From Bombardia bombarda (lineage: Eukaryota; Ascomycota; Sordariomycetes; Sordariales; Lasiosphaeriaceae): a DNA stretch of 64,000 bases. Positions 48,601 through 58,711 of this stretch are shown here, piece after piece. The position numbers and the translations under genes are program-made. Every line of letters begins with the position of its first letter. Positions within the stretch are counted from its first letter, which is position 1. The stretch spans positions 4,983,001 through 5,047,000 of the forward strand of contig JAULSR010000001.1 in NCBI GenBank assembly GCA_030512295.1. The letters are read 5' to 3'. The notes beneath the pieces are model-generated. The model ran no database searches. It saw only the letters and a list, made by a program, of their open reading frames with translations, and was not told where the DNA came from.

Positions 48601-49322
48601 TACCATCTTGCCATCAACAGGCTCCTTGACAGCCTCAAGCCAAGATCTCATCCTGCTCTTCCAAGCCTCTGTTTGCCTTTCACGGTCCACCGCCTTTTCC
48701 GCCCAAGCCGCTCATCTCGAGTAGTCGACGCGTCCAGCAGCAAACATGCAGCCCGATTCACTCGGGCAAAACATGGCCTTCACGGTGAAGAAGGTGGAGG
48801 GAGCAGGGAGAGCATTGCAGACGGGATGCTACGGGGGCATATGGTTTGCAGGATAGTCACGTTACAGTAGAGAATTGTACTTACCCATCTTCCTTCGCAT
48901 TTGGGCCCTTGGTCGGTGCTGGGGGTGGCGGGGGTGCGTTGTGGGCGCTGTAAGAAGGGGTGTCGTCGTGATAAGCGGATGTGGTTGACGGGCCATTTCC
49001 GAGGTTGAAATCGACCTCGTCGTCGTCATCTTCATCGATCTCGTCATTGTTCATGTGCGAGTCGTCGCCGTTGTTGTACTGATACTGACCCGCATCTTCG
49101 GCTTCCCCATGGTGATTATTGTTATCGACAGCTGACTGAGCAGCCGAGTATTGTTCGGCGGGCGCAGCAGGAGCAGCGGCGGTAGGCTTGCCAGCGGGCT
49201 CGTCGTCGTTGTACCTGTCATCTGCTGTTAGAGGAAATAGCCTTCGAAACAGCATGGAGTTGTGTGTACAAGACCTACAGATCGGCGAAGAGCTCGTCAT
49301 CGAAGTTCTCGGGTTCGGTCAT
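45658..49322 (-). CDS. HRP1: Hrp1/Nab4-type hnRNP (cleavage factor IB) with two RRMs
   Basis: This nuclear RNA-binding protein acts in mRNA 3'-end formation and export. I assemble five exons, in order of translation: 49322-49279, 49214-48885, 47515-47475, 47383-47220 and 47106-45658, encoding 675 residues. The N-terminus MTEPENFDDELFADL is acidic and leads to a Pro/Ala/Asp-rich segment. RRM1 starts at about residue 126 with KMFIGGLNW and has RGFGFLTF; RRM2 starts near 207 with KIFVGGVS and has RGFGFVTF. The remaining 400 residues are Gln/Met/Gly/Asn/His-rich, with a Q8 run and a QH alternating tract, ending in HPYARG as in fungal Hrp1. Intron 2 is 1,369 nt, far longer than the other three (64, 91 and 113 nt). 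The joins are supported by frame continuity into KEDG|KMFIGG and by GCTAAC upstream of the intron 2 acceptor. Confidence 0.9.
46318..46341 (-). repeat. CAG-type repeat encoding polyglutamine in Hrp1
   Basis: Eight consecutive Gln codons on the minus strand lie in the low-complexity tail of Hrp1. A second array of alternating Gln and His codons lies near 46058-46096. Confidence 0.75.
47435..47457. repeat. GA dinucleotide repeat inside Hrp1 intron 3
   Basis: About ten GA units in the 91-nt intron between exons 3 and 4 of the Hrp1 gene. Confidence 0.75.
47516..48884 (-). other. Unusually long intron (1,369 nt) in Hrp1
   Basis: It lies between the N-terminal acidic region and RRM1. The donor is GTAAGT and the acceptor TTTGTAG with GCTAAC upstream. 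Short frames occur on both strands inside it but none is recognisable. A cassette exon or small RNA is possible but not visible by eye. Confidence 0.65.
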
Positions 49323-50002
49323 TTTGACGGCTGAGTGGACGAAATCTAGAAATGAACGGGTATGCAGGTGTCGCGCGTTTCAACTTTTGCTTGCGCTCGC
49401 CAATGCTAACAAGAAAATGCGAGGGCGCTGTGCAAGATAAACAAATGCTATAAAAATGTGTTACGGTTGACACACAGGCCAGAACGATGCGCGGCCCCAG
49501 ATAAACTCTGGTGGGCGTCCAGTCGGTGATTCACACAATGTAGAAGGCGTTTGAATGGTGGAGGTGGGAAAGCCGTCTGTCAGAGCCTCCAAAAAGACTG
49601 CGAACTGAAAGTCTTGCCAGTGGTCTGTGGGTCCCATAGATACATACGCGCCGGCAGTGCGCGAGCGTGGCTCGGTCGAGATTGGTCCAGGACCCCAGCC
49701 CAGCGGAGTAGGGTGCTGCTAAAAGAGTGGGGCCCACCACAGTGGGTGGGGGTAAATGGCAAATTGGCTGTCAAAGGCTAGCGGACAGCTGCCAGCTGGG
49801 CTGCAGTGGCAGCCATTGGCCCATCACGTCAGGAGACGGGCCAGACGGCCAGCAAGCAGTGACCACTAAACCCGCTGGGCAGTGATACCTCGAGCACCCG
49901 TGCCAAACTCCCGCCCCGTCGCCAGTCCAGCACAGCGTGCCAAAGGATATCAGACAACTTACTAGCCATGCAATTGCACGACGAAACTGCTTATAATCCA
50001 TA
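49323..50002. promoter_or_regulatory. Divergent promoter region, Hrp1 and Gyp1 genes
   Basis: About 680 bp separate the Hrp1 start (minus) from the first candidate Gyp1 ATG (plus). No specific site was identified. Confidence 0.45.
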
Positions 50003-52218
50003 ATGTTTTCTTCTTCCGGTGGCGGCAAGAAGGCCGCTCCTCAGGTAAGGTCTTTGACGGGGCGATTTAAGTGACATTGAGAGTGGCGGGCTAACCTTGG
50101 GCGGTCTTTATAGCAAGAGATGGTGCAAGTCGGTATGTCGCTTTCACGAAAAAGCAACTTGAAGCCTCATCGACACTACATGATAGAGAAGCTAATTACG
50201 CATCCTGCCGGCTCCCAGACAGGTCCGAGTATGTCCATGCCCTTGTCTCTGCACTCGCGGCAGGACTGACCAAGAAACCCGCAGCTCTGCCTCGCCCTTC
50301 TGGAAGGCCCCTCAGCGCCCTCAGCGCGATACCCCGCCCCTGAAGAAGACGACGGCGACGACGGCCGCCGCAATGACCGCGCCTACCCGCGACCCGAACT
50401 TGGTTGTCGGCGCATCCTATTCCCACGCCGACATGCTCAAGTTCGACTCGTTGTGTGTTACGCTGCCGAGTTCCATGTCGCCAATGCCGCTAACTTGGGA
50501 GGTAGGAGTCTCTCCGGGTCCGGAACGCGCCCAAGGACCCCGCCAACGTCGTCTTCGTCGACACACCACCACGCCCACACCTCTACATTATCCCCACCGC
50601 CAAAATCAAACCACCCCGGACGCTCTACCCCCCCGCTCAAGACCTACATGAACTTCCTCTCCAACACCAACGATGACTGGGACGCCGATGCAGGCGAGGA
50701 TCTGTACGAGTACGATGACGACGATGGCGACGACTTCGGACTGCCGAGCCTGTCAAACATGAAGCGGAGGACAAAGCGGATAGCGGCCCAGAACAGACCC
50801 AGCCCCGCCCCGGGCACCCTCACCCCGGCCCCCGGCGATGCCTTTGGCAGCGGCTTGCAAGCGCGGAGGTACTCAGACAGCGGTGACATTGCCATTGAAC
50901 GGCCGGCCTCGACGTACCCCATGCCCAAGAAGACCGAGGGCAAAATCCTGCGCCCCCAGTACAAAGACATACTGCGCGACCCCGCGAACGCGCTCCACCT
51001 CATCAACCACCCGTCCATACCGACGAATGCAACCCCTAAGGAGGTAGACGCCATCAACTCGAGGATAACGAGAATAAACAAGTTCAAAAAGATTCTCCAA
51101 GCATCAACAATACCCCTGTCCGACCTCAGAGCGCTGGCATGGTCCGGCGTGCCCCATGAAGTCCGCGCGATGACGTGGCAGCTGCTGCTCAGCTACCTGC
51201 CCACCAGCAGCGAAAGGAGAGTGGCCACCCTCGAGAGGAAACGAAAAGAATATCTAGACGGGGTGCGCCAGGCATTCGACAGAGGTGGGGTTGGGGGTGG
51301 AGGCGGAGGCGGAGGCGGCAGCAGCAGTGCCGCCGCTTCCGGTGGCGGGAGAGCCAGCAGAGGCCTGGACGAGGCAGTGTGGCACCAGATCAGCATCGAC
51401 GTCCCGCGGACCAACCCGCACATCGAGCTGTACAGCTACGAGGCCACGCAGCGGTCGCTCGAGCGCATCCTCTACGTGTGGGCCGTGCGCCACCCCGCGA
51501 GCGGCTACGTTCAGGGCATCAATGACCTCGTGACCCCCTTCTGGCAGGTCTTTCTGGGGACGTACATCACGGACCCCGACATCGAGAGCGGCATGGACCC
51601 GGGCCAGCTCCCTAAGGCGGTGCTGGACGCCGTCGAGGCCGACGTCTTTTGGTGTCTGACCAAGCTGCTGGACGGCATACAGGACCATTACATCGTTGCC
51701 CAGCCGGGCATCCAGCGCCAGGTGGCGGCGCTGCGGGACCTCACGGCGCGCATTGATAGCGGCCTGGCCCGCCATTTGGAGAACGAGAGTGTCGAGTTTA
51801 TTCAGTTCAGCTTCAGGTGGATGAACTGCTTGCTCATGCGTGAGATTAGCGTCAAGAATACTATCAGGATGTGGGATACATATATGGTAAGTGTGATGCT
51901 GATCCCCGTCTCATCGACCCCTTGTCCTTGTGGGAATCTATGCTGACATTCGTGATACAGGCCGAAGAGCAGGGCTTCTCGGAATTCCATCTGTACGTCT
52001 GCGCCGCTTTCTTGGTCAAGTGGTCCGGTAAGCTGGTCAAGATGGATTTCCAGGAGATTATGATGTTTCTTCAGTCGCTGCCGACGCGCAACTGGACTGA
52101 GAAGGACATTGAGCTGCTACTGAGTGAGGCCTACATATGGCAGAGTTTGTTTAAGGGGTCGTCGGCCCATCTTCGGGGGCCAGCGAGTCGTAGCCCATCA
52201 GCGAACTTCCAGTTGTGA
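50003..52218 (+). CDS. GYP1: Gyp1-type Rab GTPase-activating protein (TBC domain); N-terminus unresolved
   Basis: This is a GTPase-activating protein for Golgi Rab proteins of the Ypt1 type. The secure part is the frame to 51886 joined to 51961-52218 across a 74-nt intron. It shows SGVPHEVRAMTWQLL, ISIDVPRTNP with the catalytic Arg finger (codon 51407-51409), SGYVQGINDLVTPF with the Gln finger (51512-51514), EADVFWCLTKLL, EFIQFSFRWMNCLLMRE and a C-terminal LLSEAYIWQSL, all very close to yeast Gyp1. A Gly/Ser insert lies within the domain before the Arg finger. The 5' part is tentative: ATG at 50003, exons 50003-50044, 50114-50132, 50189-50228 and from 50285, each with good splice signals. That frame reads SASPFWKAPQ up to about 50452, where it is two bases out of register with the TBC frame at a GTGTG run. 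Either a sequence error or a different 5' structure explains this. Confidence 0.8.
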
Positions 52219-53090
52219 TAATACCTACATACCTATCTGTATTAACTACAGGAAGGAATGTGATGGTGCTGTATATTAATAAGGGCGTATTAGGATAGGA
52301 TAGGAGTGCCCAAAGGTTCGAAGAGAAAAGCATGAAGTGTATATACACAATAGATTCATATATAATGAGCGTTTACTCAGTTAGTGTGTAACGTTGAGGT
52401 ATACATGACCTATAATCGTACTGCGTGATGTGCGCGCCATCTATGCCAACTTAATTTACGTGGTGTTATGTTTATTACGAGCTTATTTACACAGCGGAAA
52501 TGAATTAAATTGTTTATGTCTAAATAATTATCAGACACGGGCAACCGATTCACACTTTGGACATGTGCCATGAAGGGTTCTTTCAAGAATTACAACCCGT
52601 CATTTGTTTGGCTATCGTGGAATGCTACTATGACTTGCAAACTATACGCTACGGATTTAACAAGGTTCGAACTTTCATTTGCAAAATTGGTTATACCATC
52701 CATTCTGCACCATATGAATAACCAAAACAAAGCATGGACACGCTCCGTATTCGTGTTCTTCCTCAATTTCAACTACTACAATCATGAAGTTTGAACAACC
52801 TAATGCCATCTGGTTTGCTAAGCAAAGTTAATACTTACCTTCCATAAAGCCCCACAACCTCATCAAGAATACAGAATAGAAAATGCGCCACCCAAGGTAA
52901 ATCACACCTACCTACCTTACCTGCTACCCAACTACCCAGCTACTCATACATGACTGCCTTTTGGTCTGTTTGTTTGCTCGCCTGCTCTCCCACCCTCGGT
53001 CATTCCTTTCTAGAATCCATTCAGCTCATTCATTCCCTATTTAGTTCGTTGTCACTTTTTTTTTGCTCTCAGCTTCCAGCCTTCCCCAAT
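52219..53090. other. Intergenic region between convergent genes
   Basis: AT-rich 3' flanks of the Gyp1 and NASP genes. Only short frames without features. Confidence 0.55.
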
Positions 53091-54561
53091 CTAACTCGCA
53101 GCCTCCGCCTCTCCCTCCTTCACCTTCTTCGCCTCCACCCCCTCCTCCGCAGCAGGGACATCCTCCGCCTTTCTCTTTTTCCGCACTAAGCCCGTCAAAT
53201 CATTGGCATTCTTCTTGACCTCATCCGTGACCTGCGGCTCCGCCTTGGCCGCCGACCCCGTCGGGAGGCCCAGGGCCGAGTTGATGTCGATTGGGGGCTT
53301 CTTGAGGTCGATTAGCCTGAGCTCCATGTCAGCGATGATGTCCTTGACGTCTGTGATTTGCTCGCGCAAAATGTCGTTGTCCTCGGGGTTGTGCATCGTG
53401 GCGAGCTCGACCTCCTTGTTCTGCAGCTTGAGGCGCGTGCTGGCAATGGCAGCCTCGAGCTCCGCGGCGGCCTCGTCGCGCAGACCTTGGTCCAGCGTCC
53501 CGTTGCTGTTGTCTCCCTCGCCGGCTTCCTTGTTATCGGCGGCGGCGTCGTCGGAGGATTTCGTGACGGATGCGAACTCGAGCGCGAGGGACAGCTTGAA
53601 GTGCGCCTCGGCGATGATCTCGGACTCCTCGGGGTAGAGCTCCTTCTTGTATCTGAGCGACTCGCGCGAGTCGTGGATCGCGCGGGGGTATCTACATGAT
53701 TGATTGCTTGGTTAGCCAGATGTGCGCGTCTACTGTGTTGCCTTACTCCATAGTGCGCATTCTGTAGCTACTAGCAATAATCATATCACCGTACCTTTCA
53801 TTTTCGAGCGAAATTTCGGCCAAGAGATCGTGCGCGTCGGCTAGGCGCTCCTTGATGTGCTTAGCAGCGGGCGAATCGGCATTCTCGTTTTCGTAGTCCT
53901 CGCCATCCGCGGCTTCCTTGCCCTTGCTGACATCGTCTTCTAGCGGCAGCGGCGGTGGTGTTGCCTCGAGCTTCTTGACAAACAACACGCGCGCGAGGTC
54001 AAGAATCTCAAAGGCCGTAGCCAGGTCGTCGTCTTCTTCTTCCTCCTCGCCCTCAGCCTCCTCGGCGTCCTCATCCTCCTCCGAGTCGTCAAAGTTCTCA
54101 TCGCCCTCAAAGTGGAACAACGGCTTCTTTTCGACATCTGGAACAGCCGCGGCATCTGTCGAAGCAGCAGCGTCGCTGTTCTCGACCTTTGTTTGCGCTG
54201 CGCTGCTTGCGCTTTCGTTCGTGGCGGTCTTGGGTTTCGGTTTCGGCTTGGGCTGCTGCTTCTTGGCCTCTGGCGCTCTCCCGCCCAGCACGTCGCTCTT
54301 GCTCTGGCCGACCTTGAACAAGGCGCGGCCGTACATGAAGAGGATCTCGGCGTTGTCAGGGCTCATCTCGCCGTTCATCTCGGCCTGCATCTCAGCGGCC
54401 TGGGCGTACATCTCGGCGGCCTCATCGTAGTTCTTGTGCGCAAATTGGGCAGCCGCCTTGGCCGACAGGTCAGCCAGAGAGACCTTGAGACTCTGTGCGG
54501 CCTGCTCCGGGTCGAGCTCAAAGGGCGTCGCAGTGCCCGAGGTGGGTGTCGGCGTCGCCAT
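53091..54561 (-). CDS. NASP/Sim3/Hif1-type histone chaperone with TPR repeats
   Basis: This is a predicted nuclear chaperone of histone H3 (and CENP-A in the Sim3 case). Two exons, 54561-53795 and 53691-53091, are separated by a 103-nt intron and encode 455 residues. The ATG at 54561 is chosen because the frame upstream has only non-ATG codons. The first TPR-like helices are AAAQFAHKNYDEAAEMYAQA and DNAEILFMYGRALFKVG. A long acidic insert (about residues 150-185, runs of Glu and Asp) follows, as in the SHNi-TPR family, and AFEILDLARVLF starts the next helices. The intron interrupts the SHNi-TPR motif, whose second part reads EAHFKLSLALEF. The tail has KKRKAED, a likely nuclear localisation signal. 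It is divergent to the glycine cleavage H gene. Confidence 0.9.
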
Positions 54562-55592
54562 GATAATCAATTGTTGGGTATATGTTAGTTAAGGATCAAT
54601 TGCTGGTGGCTTTGCCGATGTTAGTTGGTTTGAGTTTGGTTTGTGTTGATTGTACAATCTGATGGATGTCGCGATTGAAAGAGAAAGGTGGGATGCTGCG
54701 GGAGGGAGGACGGTGCGGCGACAGGGCAGGTGAGCTTGAAGCTTGTGACGCGATCATTGTTAGCCTACTAAAGACGCGTTGATTGGTTAATTCGGGGCGC
54801 ACGGTCGCACTTTCAGGATCCTAAAATCCGGGGTGCAGTGGGTGCTTCTGGTAGGCTTGCGGGCTACGGGTCTAGCGCAGCGTTGGAGAGGTGGGTCGAA
54901 TTATCCTGCGCCTCACCTGTTTTTACGAAATACTGATGATGGTTGGTAACGGAAGGAGTTCGTGATTGAAACTTTGGGAAACCCGAGGAAAGATTGACTA
55001 TGATAATGCAGTAAACTCATATGACTTCTTTTTTATTTTATAAACAATTGCGGGATGAGACGACTCCGGGATCTTGGTTCCTGTATGGTCGTTGTGTCCC
55101 ATTTGGAGTTCCTAGGCTGTAAGCATGTAAACTACCTAGGTTGACTTTGGCCGCCGGTATTTACAATACACAAGGAATTATTGTCCGGACTCGGCCTCCT
55201 CTCGTGCATTACCTAAGCCTTCAATCGGCTTACTTGCCGCCCGTCGGTTATCGCGTCGGCACGTCCCACTGACCGAGATGGCCTGATGGTGCCCGCTGTG
55301 GGTGTGCTGTAGCTGGAGCTTAGGGAGGTATCTAGTGCTTGTGCCCTGTAAGCAGCAGCTTGCCGGGTCCACCCGCTTTGTTTCCCTTGCTCCCTGGGTA
55401 AGCTTGGCAGCACCCCATCCATGGCCCATGGTCGCTCTCCGATCTCTGACCGTAGTTTCCCGTCTTTTATCGGCGTCATTAAGTAGTTCCACGAGTATCT
55501 TGACAACAGCTCCGTTAGCCTTCTACCCTCCCGTGAGACACGACGCCGCCCGCATCCACCACTCACATATAACCGCCTCTCCCAAATTCAAA
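54562..55592. promoter_or_regulatory. Divergent promoter region, NASP and H protein genes
   Basis: About 1.0 kb between two divergent start codons. No coding frame of note and no specific factor site was recognised. Confidence 0.45.
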
Positions 55593-56182
55593 ATGGCCTC
55601 AATTGCGCGTTGCATGAGGGTCGCCCGGCCTCTAGCCTCGCTCGCCAAGAGCTCCGTATCTCGTCCCATTGCCCGGCCATTCTCCGTCACATCCACCAGT
55701 GAGCAGCCTCCCTCTCTTTTTGCTTTCCCTACTGCCCTACTCTGTACGTTGAACTGACATCCACGCCCGCGCCTAGATGCTATCAGGAAATACACCAAGG
55801 AGCACGAATGGATCGACCTCTCGGCCGATAACAAGACGGGCGTGATCGGCATTAGCGAGTACGCGGCCAAGGCCCTGGGCGACGTCGTCTTCGTCGAGCT
55901 TCCCGAGGAGGGTAAGAAGGTCAAGGCTGGAGATGCCATCGGCGCCGTCGAGTCGGTCAAGAGCGCCGCCGATATCAACGCCCCCATCAGCTGCAAGATC
56001 ACCCATGTCAATCTGCTGCTCGAGGAGAAGCCCGGCACCATCAACCAGGTCCCGAGGATGACTCGCACGGCGGCGGCTGGATCGCCAAGGTCTCTGTCGA
56101 CGAGGCTGGTGTGGCTGATCTCGAGGCCCTGATGGACGCTGCGGCCTACGAGGAGTTCACCACCGCCGAGGCGGACCACTAG
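55593..56182 (+). CDS. GCV3: Glycine cleavage system H protein, mitochondrial, with an apparent 1-nt frameshift
   Basis: This lipoyl carrier shuttles the aminomethyl group between the P, T and L proteins in the mitochondrial matrix. Exon 1 (55593-55698) encodes an Arg/Ser-rich presequence; a 78-nt intron precedes exon 2 (55777-56182). The frame reads RKYTKEHEWIDL, GVIGISEYAAKALGDVVFVELP and GAVESVKSAADINAPISC, in which the Lys of ESVKS is the lipoylation site. After GTINQ the frame shifts at 56048-56049: one missing base sends it into an unrelated tail ending at 56132. The expected C-terminus (PEDDSHGGGWIAKVSVDE, ending EEFTTAEADH) is intact in the next frame down to the TAG at 56180. With one base restored the length would be about 170 residues, normal for the family. 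A sequencing error in a short G run is the likeliest cause. Confidence 0.88.
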
Positions 56183-56874
56183 ATTCGCTGTGGCTGGACG
56201 GCAGGGGATAGGGGTGCGTAGAGCAATGGTGGATTCACCTGATTGCGCTGGTGCGTGAGAGAGCGGGAGAGCGGAGAGACGAAGAGGAAACGAAATGAGA
56301 TGAGACAAGACCGAGGCCGAGCCCGAGGCTGGGTACCATATCGACCTCTACTTTTTCGGACAGTTCAACCTGATTTATTTCATACATTCACGGGCCCAGG
56401 ATTGTTTTCTGTACCATACGGCATTTCCGGGAAAGAGAAAACCGGGCGGGGCTGGGAGGGGGGAGTGTTTGGCTTGCTTCGATGTCACACGTGTACATAA
56501 AGCTGATATCGAAAAGGAAGGGGGTTACCACGTTTGAAAGGTAGGTAGGCCTTGCTTTTTCTCGACACCACAACACCACTACAGAAGAATCTCGCGCAAC
56601 TCAACAACAGCTGAGAGACAAACCCACGCTCTCAACAGCTGCTGCTAAACAGACAACCAACCAAATCAATTCAACAATCACTTATAGAGGAACCTGTGTA
56701 TCAATGAACCGTGAAAATGCGTGACAATGACCTACCAATGCTACGAGCTGGCTGGGCTTAGAAGCAAATCAATGAGAAAGAAGTCTATATCTATACCTCT
56801 TTTTGACCAGCCAACCCCTTTCTTTACCCATCCCATTTCATCTATCTACCTGTCTCCGGAGCAAGCAAGCCACC
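56183..56874. other. Intergenic region between convergent genes
   Basis: The 3' flanks of the H protein and porphobilinogen deaminase genes. Nothing else was seen. Confidence 0.55.
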
Positions 56875-57894
56875 TCAAAGATCCGCAACCTTAACCACCT
56901 TATCCCTCCCCACATTAATCACATCCAAGATCCTCTGCGCGCCCTTCTCCGCCAGCTCCAACGCCAGCTCCCTCCCCAACCTATCTCCCTCCTCCAAGCT
57001 CCCCACCTCGCCCGTCTTCTCCCCATCCACAACCTCCTTCCCATCCAGACTCACGACCGTCATCTTGATCCTCAACTTCTTCTCCCCGACCCAGCTCGTC
57101 TCCACGCCAATCGGCACGCTGCACCCGCCCTCGAGCGTGCGCATCACGCTCCGCTCCGCCTCGCACGCCAGCATCGTCTTCTCATCCCGGATACACTCCA
57201 GCACCTTGGCCATCTCCTCATCGCCCTCGCGAATCTCCAGCCCCAGCGCGCCCTGCCCGACCGCATGCAACAGCCCGCCGCCCTCGGTACTGCTGTCCAA
57301 ATACTGCGCGATCCTTGCCGCCATGTCCAGGCGGTGCAGGCCCGCCGCCGCGAGGATGATACAATCAAACCCGTTCGCCGGATCCTCGTACCTGTTCGCC
57401 TTGCGCAGGCGCGTGTGGATGTTTCCCCTCACGTCCTTGAAGCGCAGCCCCGCATACGCGCGCCGCAGCTGCGCGGCGCGCCGCACGCTCGACGTGCCGA
57501 CGACGCTGCCTTCGGGGAGGTCCGCGAGCGTCTTGTACCTGCCCTGGTGGAAGGCGGAGAAGACGACGACGTCGCGCGGGTCCTCGCGCGCGGTCACGGC
57601 GGTGAGCCGGCAGCCGGCCGGCATGGCCGTTGGCATGTCTTTGAGGCAGTGCACGATCATGTCGACCTCGCGCGCGAGCAGCTTGGCCTCCAGGTCGTTG
57701 GTCCAGAGCCCCTTGCCCATCTCGGAGAGCGGGTTCACCTTGTCGCGGTCGCCGGCCGTGGCCATGGCGTGCGTCTCGAAGCGGATGGAGGGGTGGTGGG
57801 CCGAGAGGGAGGCGATGATCAGCTCGACTTGCTTGAGGGCGAGGGCGGAGCGGCGGGTGCCGATTCTGACGACGGTGTATGGTTCGGAGGACAT
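56875..57894 (-). CDS. HEM3: Porphobilinogen deaminase (hydroxymethylbilane synthase)
   Basis: The enzyme condenses four porphobilinogen molecules into hydroxymethylbilane in heme synthesis, in the cytosol. It is a single exon of 339 residues starting at the ATG at 57894 (MSSEPYTVVRIGTRRS); the upstream in-frame extension lacks an ATG. IGTRRSALAL binds substrate, the catalytic Asp is in HCLKDMP (Asp86), and SSVRRAAQLRR and the RGNIHTRL block contribute the Arg cluster. The dipyrromethane cofactor Cys is Cys258 in EGGCSVPIGV. A C-terminal domain 3 completes the fold. Length and motif order are typical, and nothing is missing. It is convergent with the H protein gene. Confidence 0.97.
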   Translation of the reverse strand: MSSEPYTVVRIGTRRSALALKQVELIIASLSAHHPSIRFETHAMATAGDRDKVNPLSEMGKGLWTNDLEAKLLAREVDMIVHCLKDMPTAMPAGCRLTAVTAREDPRDVVVFSAFHQGRYKTLADLPEGSVVGTSSVRRAAQLRRAYAGLRFKDVRGNIHTRLRKANRYEDPANGFDCIILAAAGLHRLDMAARIAQYLDSSTEGGGLLHAVGQGALGLEIREGDEEMAKVLECIRDEKTMLACEAERSVMRTLEGGCSVPIGVETSWVGEKKLRIKMTVVSLDGKEVVDGEKTGEVGSLEEGDRLGRELALELAEKGAQRILDVINVGRDKVVKVADL

Positions 57895-58711
57895 GGTTGC
57901 GGTTGGGAGGTTGTTTTGCGCGGGGTGGTTGTGATATTCCCGAGATGCTGTTGTTGCTGTTGTTCTTGTGCGCGCCAATTGAGATTAGGAGATTTGTTGT
58001 CTTGTAAAACAGGCAAACTGAAGTAGGGGTGAACCAGGACGGGGCAGGTAAGCAGGCAGGCTTTCCCGGATCGGTACAAAGTGCCGGGTTTGGTTTGGAT
58101 TTGACAGCGTCCTCCTGTCGAGCGTATGTCTACTCTAAGTTATGCACCCTTCCTCGGTCCCCCTTCTTCACCCCACCTTTGGAAATTTTGGAGGTGCGTA
58201 TAGGTGCGGGGCAGGCGGAGCTAATGACACGGGAGAATTGGAATTATTTTACAACCTGGAGCAAATAAAACGTCTCGGCTAGAAGCCTAGGACACCGTTG
58301 AAGCCTGGTACCGGTGCTGTTCTTGCAGTACTTTAGTAGGATGATTTGAAAGTCTCCTCGCTAAGCCGGCTGCTGTATATTACCTAAATTAGACGAACGA
58401 TTCCGTAGTAACCTTGACGACTAGACAGCAACCGAATTTAGGGGTAATTGAACAGTTGTTCAGAAAGAAGGGAAAAAAAGTAACAAAGAAGACGTGTTTA
58501 TTTCATAGGTTTTGTTAACAATGCTAATCATAGGCATACCGCGACACACTGTCAATAATCATTACTGTTATTACAACTGCTGTTCATGACGCCGTCCATC
58601 CATCCATCCCCCTACCCCCTATTCCCTGGTACTTACTACCACAGCCCTCTGGCGTTTCAACCTATTCCCATTGCCGCCAGCTGCAATGTCCTGCACCGCC
58701 CCTCACTGCAC
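57895..58711. other. Intergenic region upstream of HEM3 and downstream of the PLAC8 gene
   Basis: This contains the promoter of HEM3 and the 3' flank of the minus-strand PLAC8 gene. No gene was seen. Confidence 0.5.

Noticed and set aside
48532..48870. 112-codon plus-strand frame inside the long Hrp1 intron as a nested gene
   Set aside because: No family features, and its start is not an ATG.
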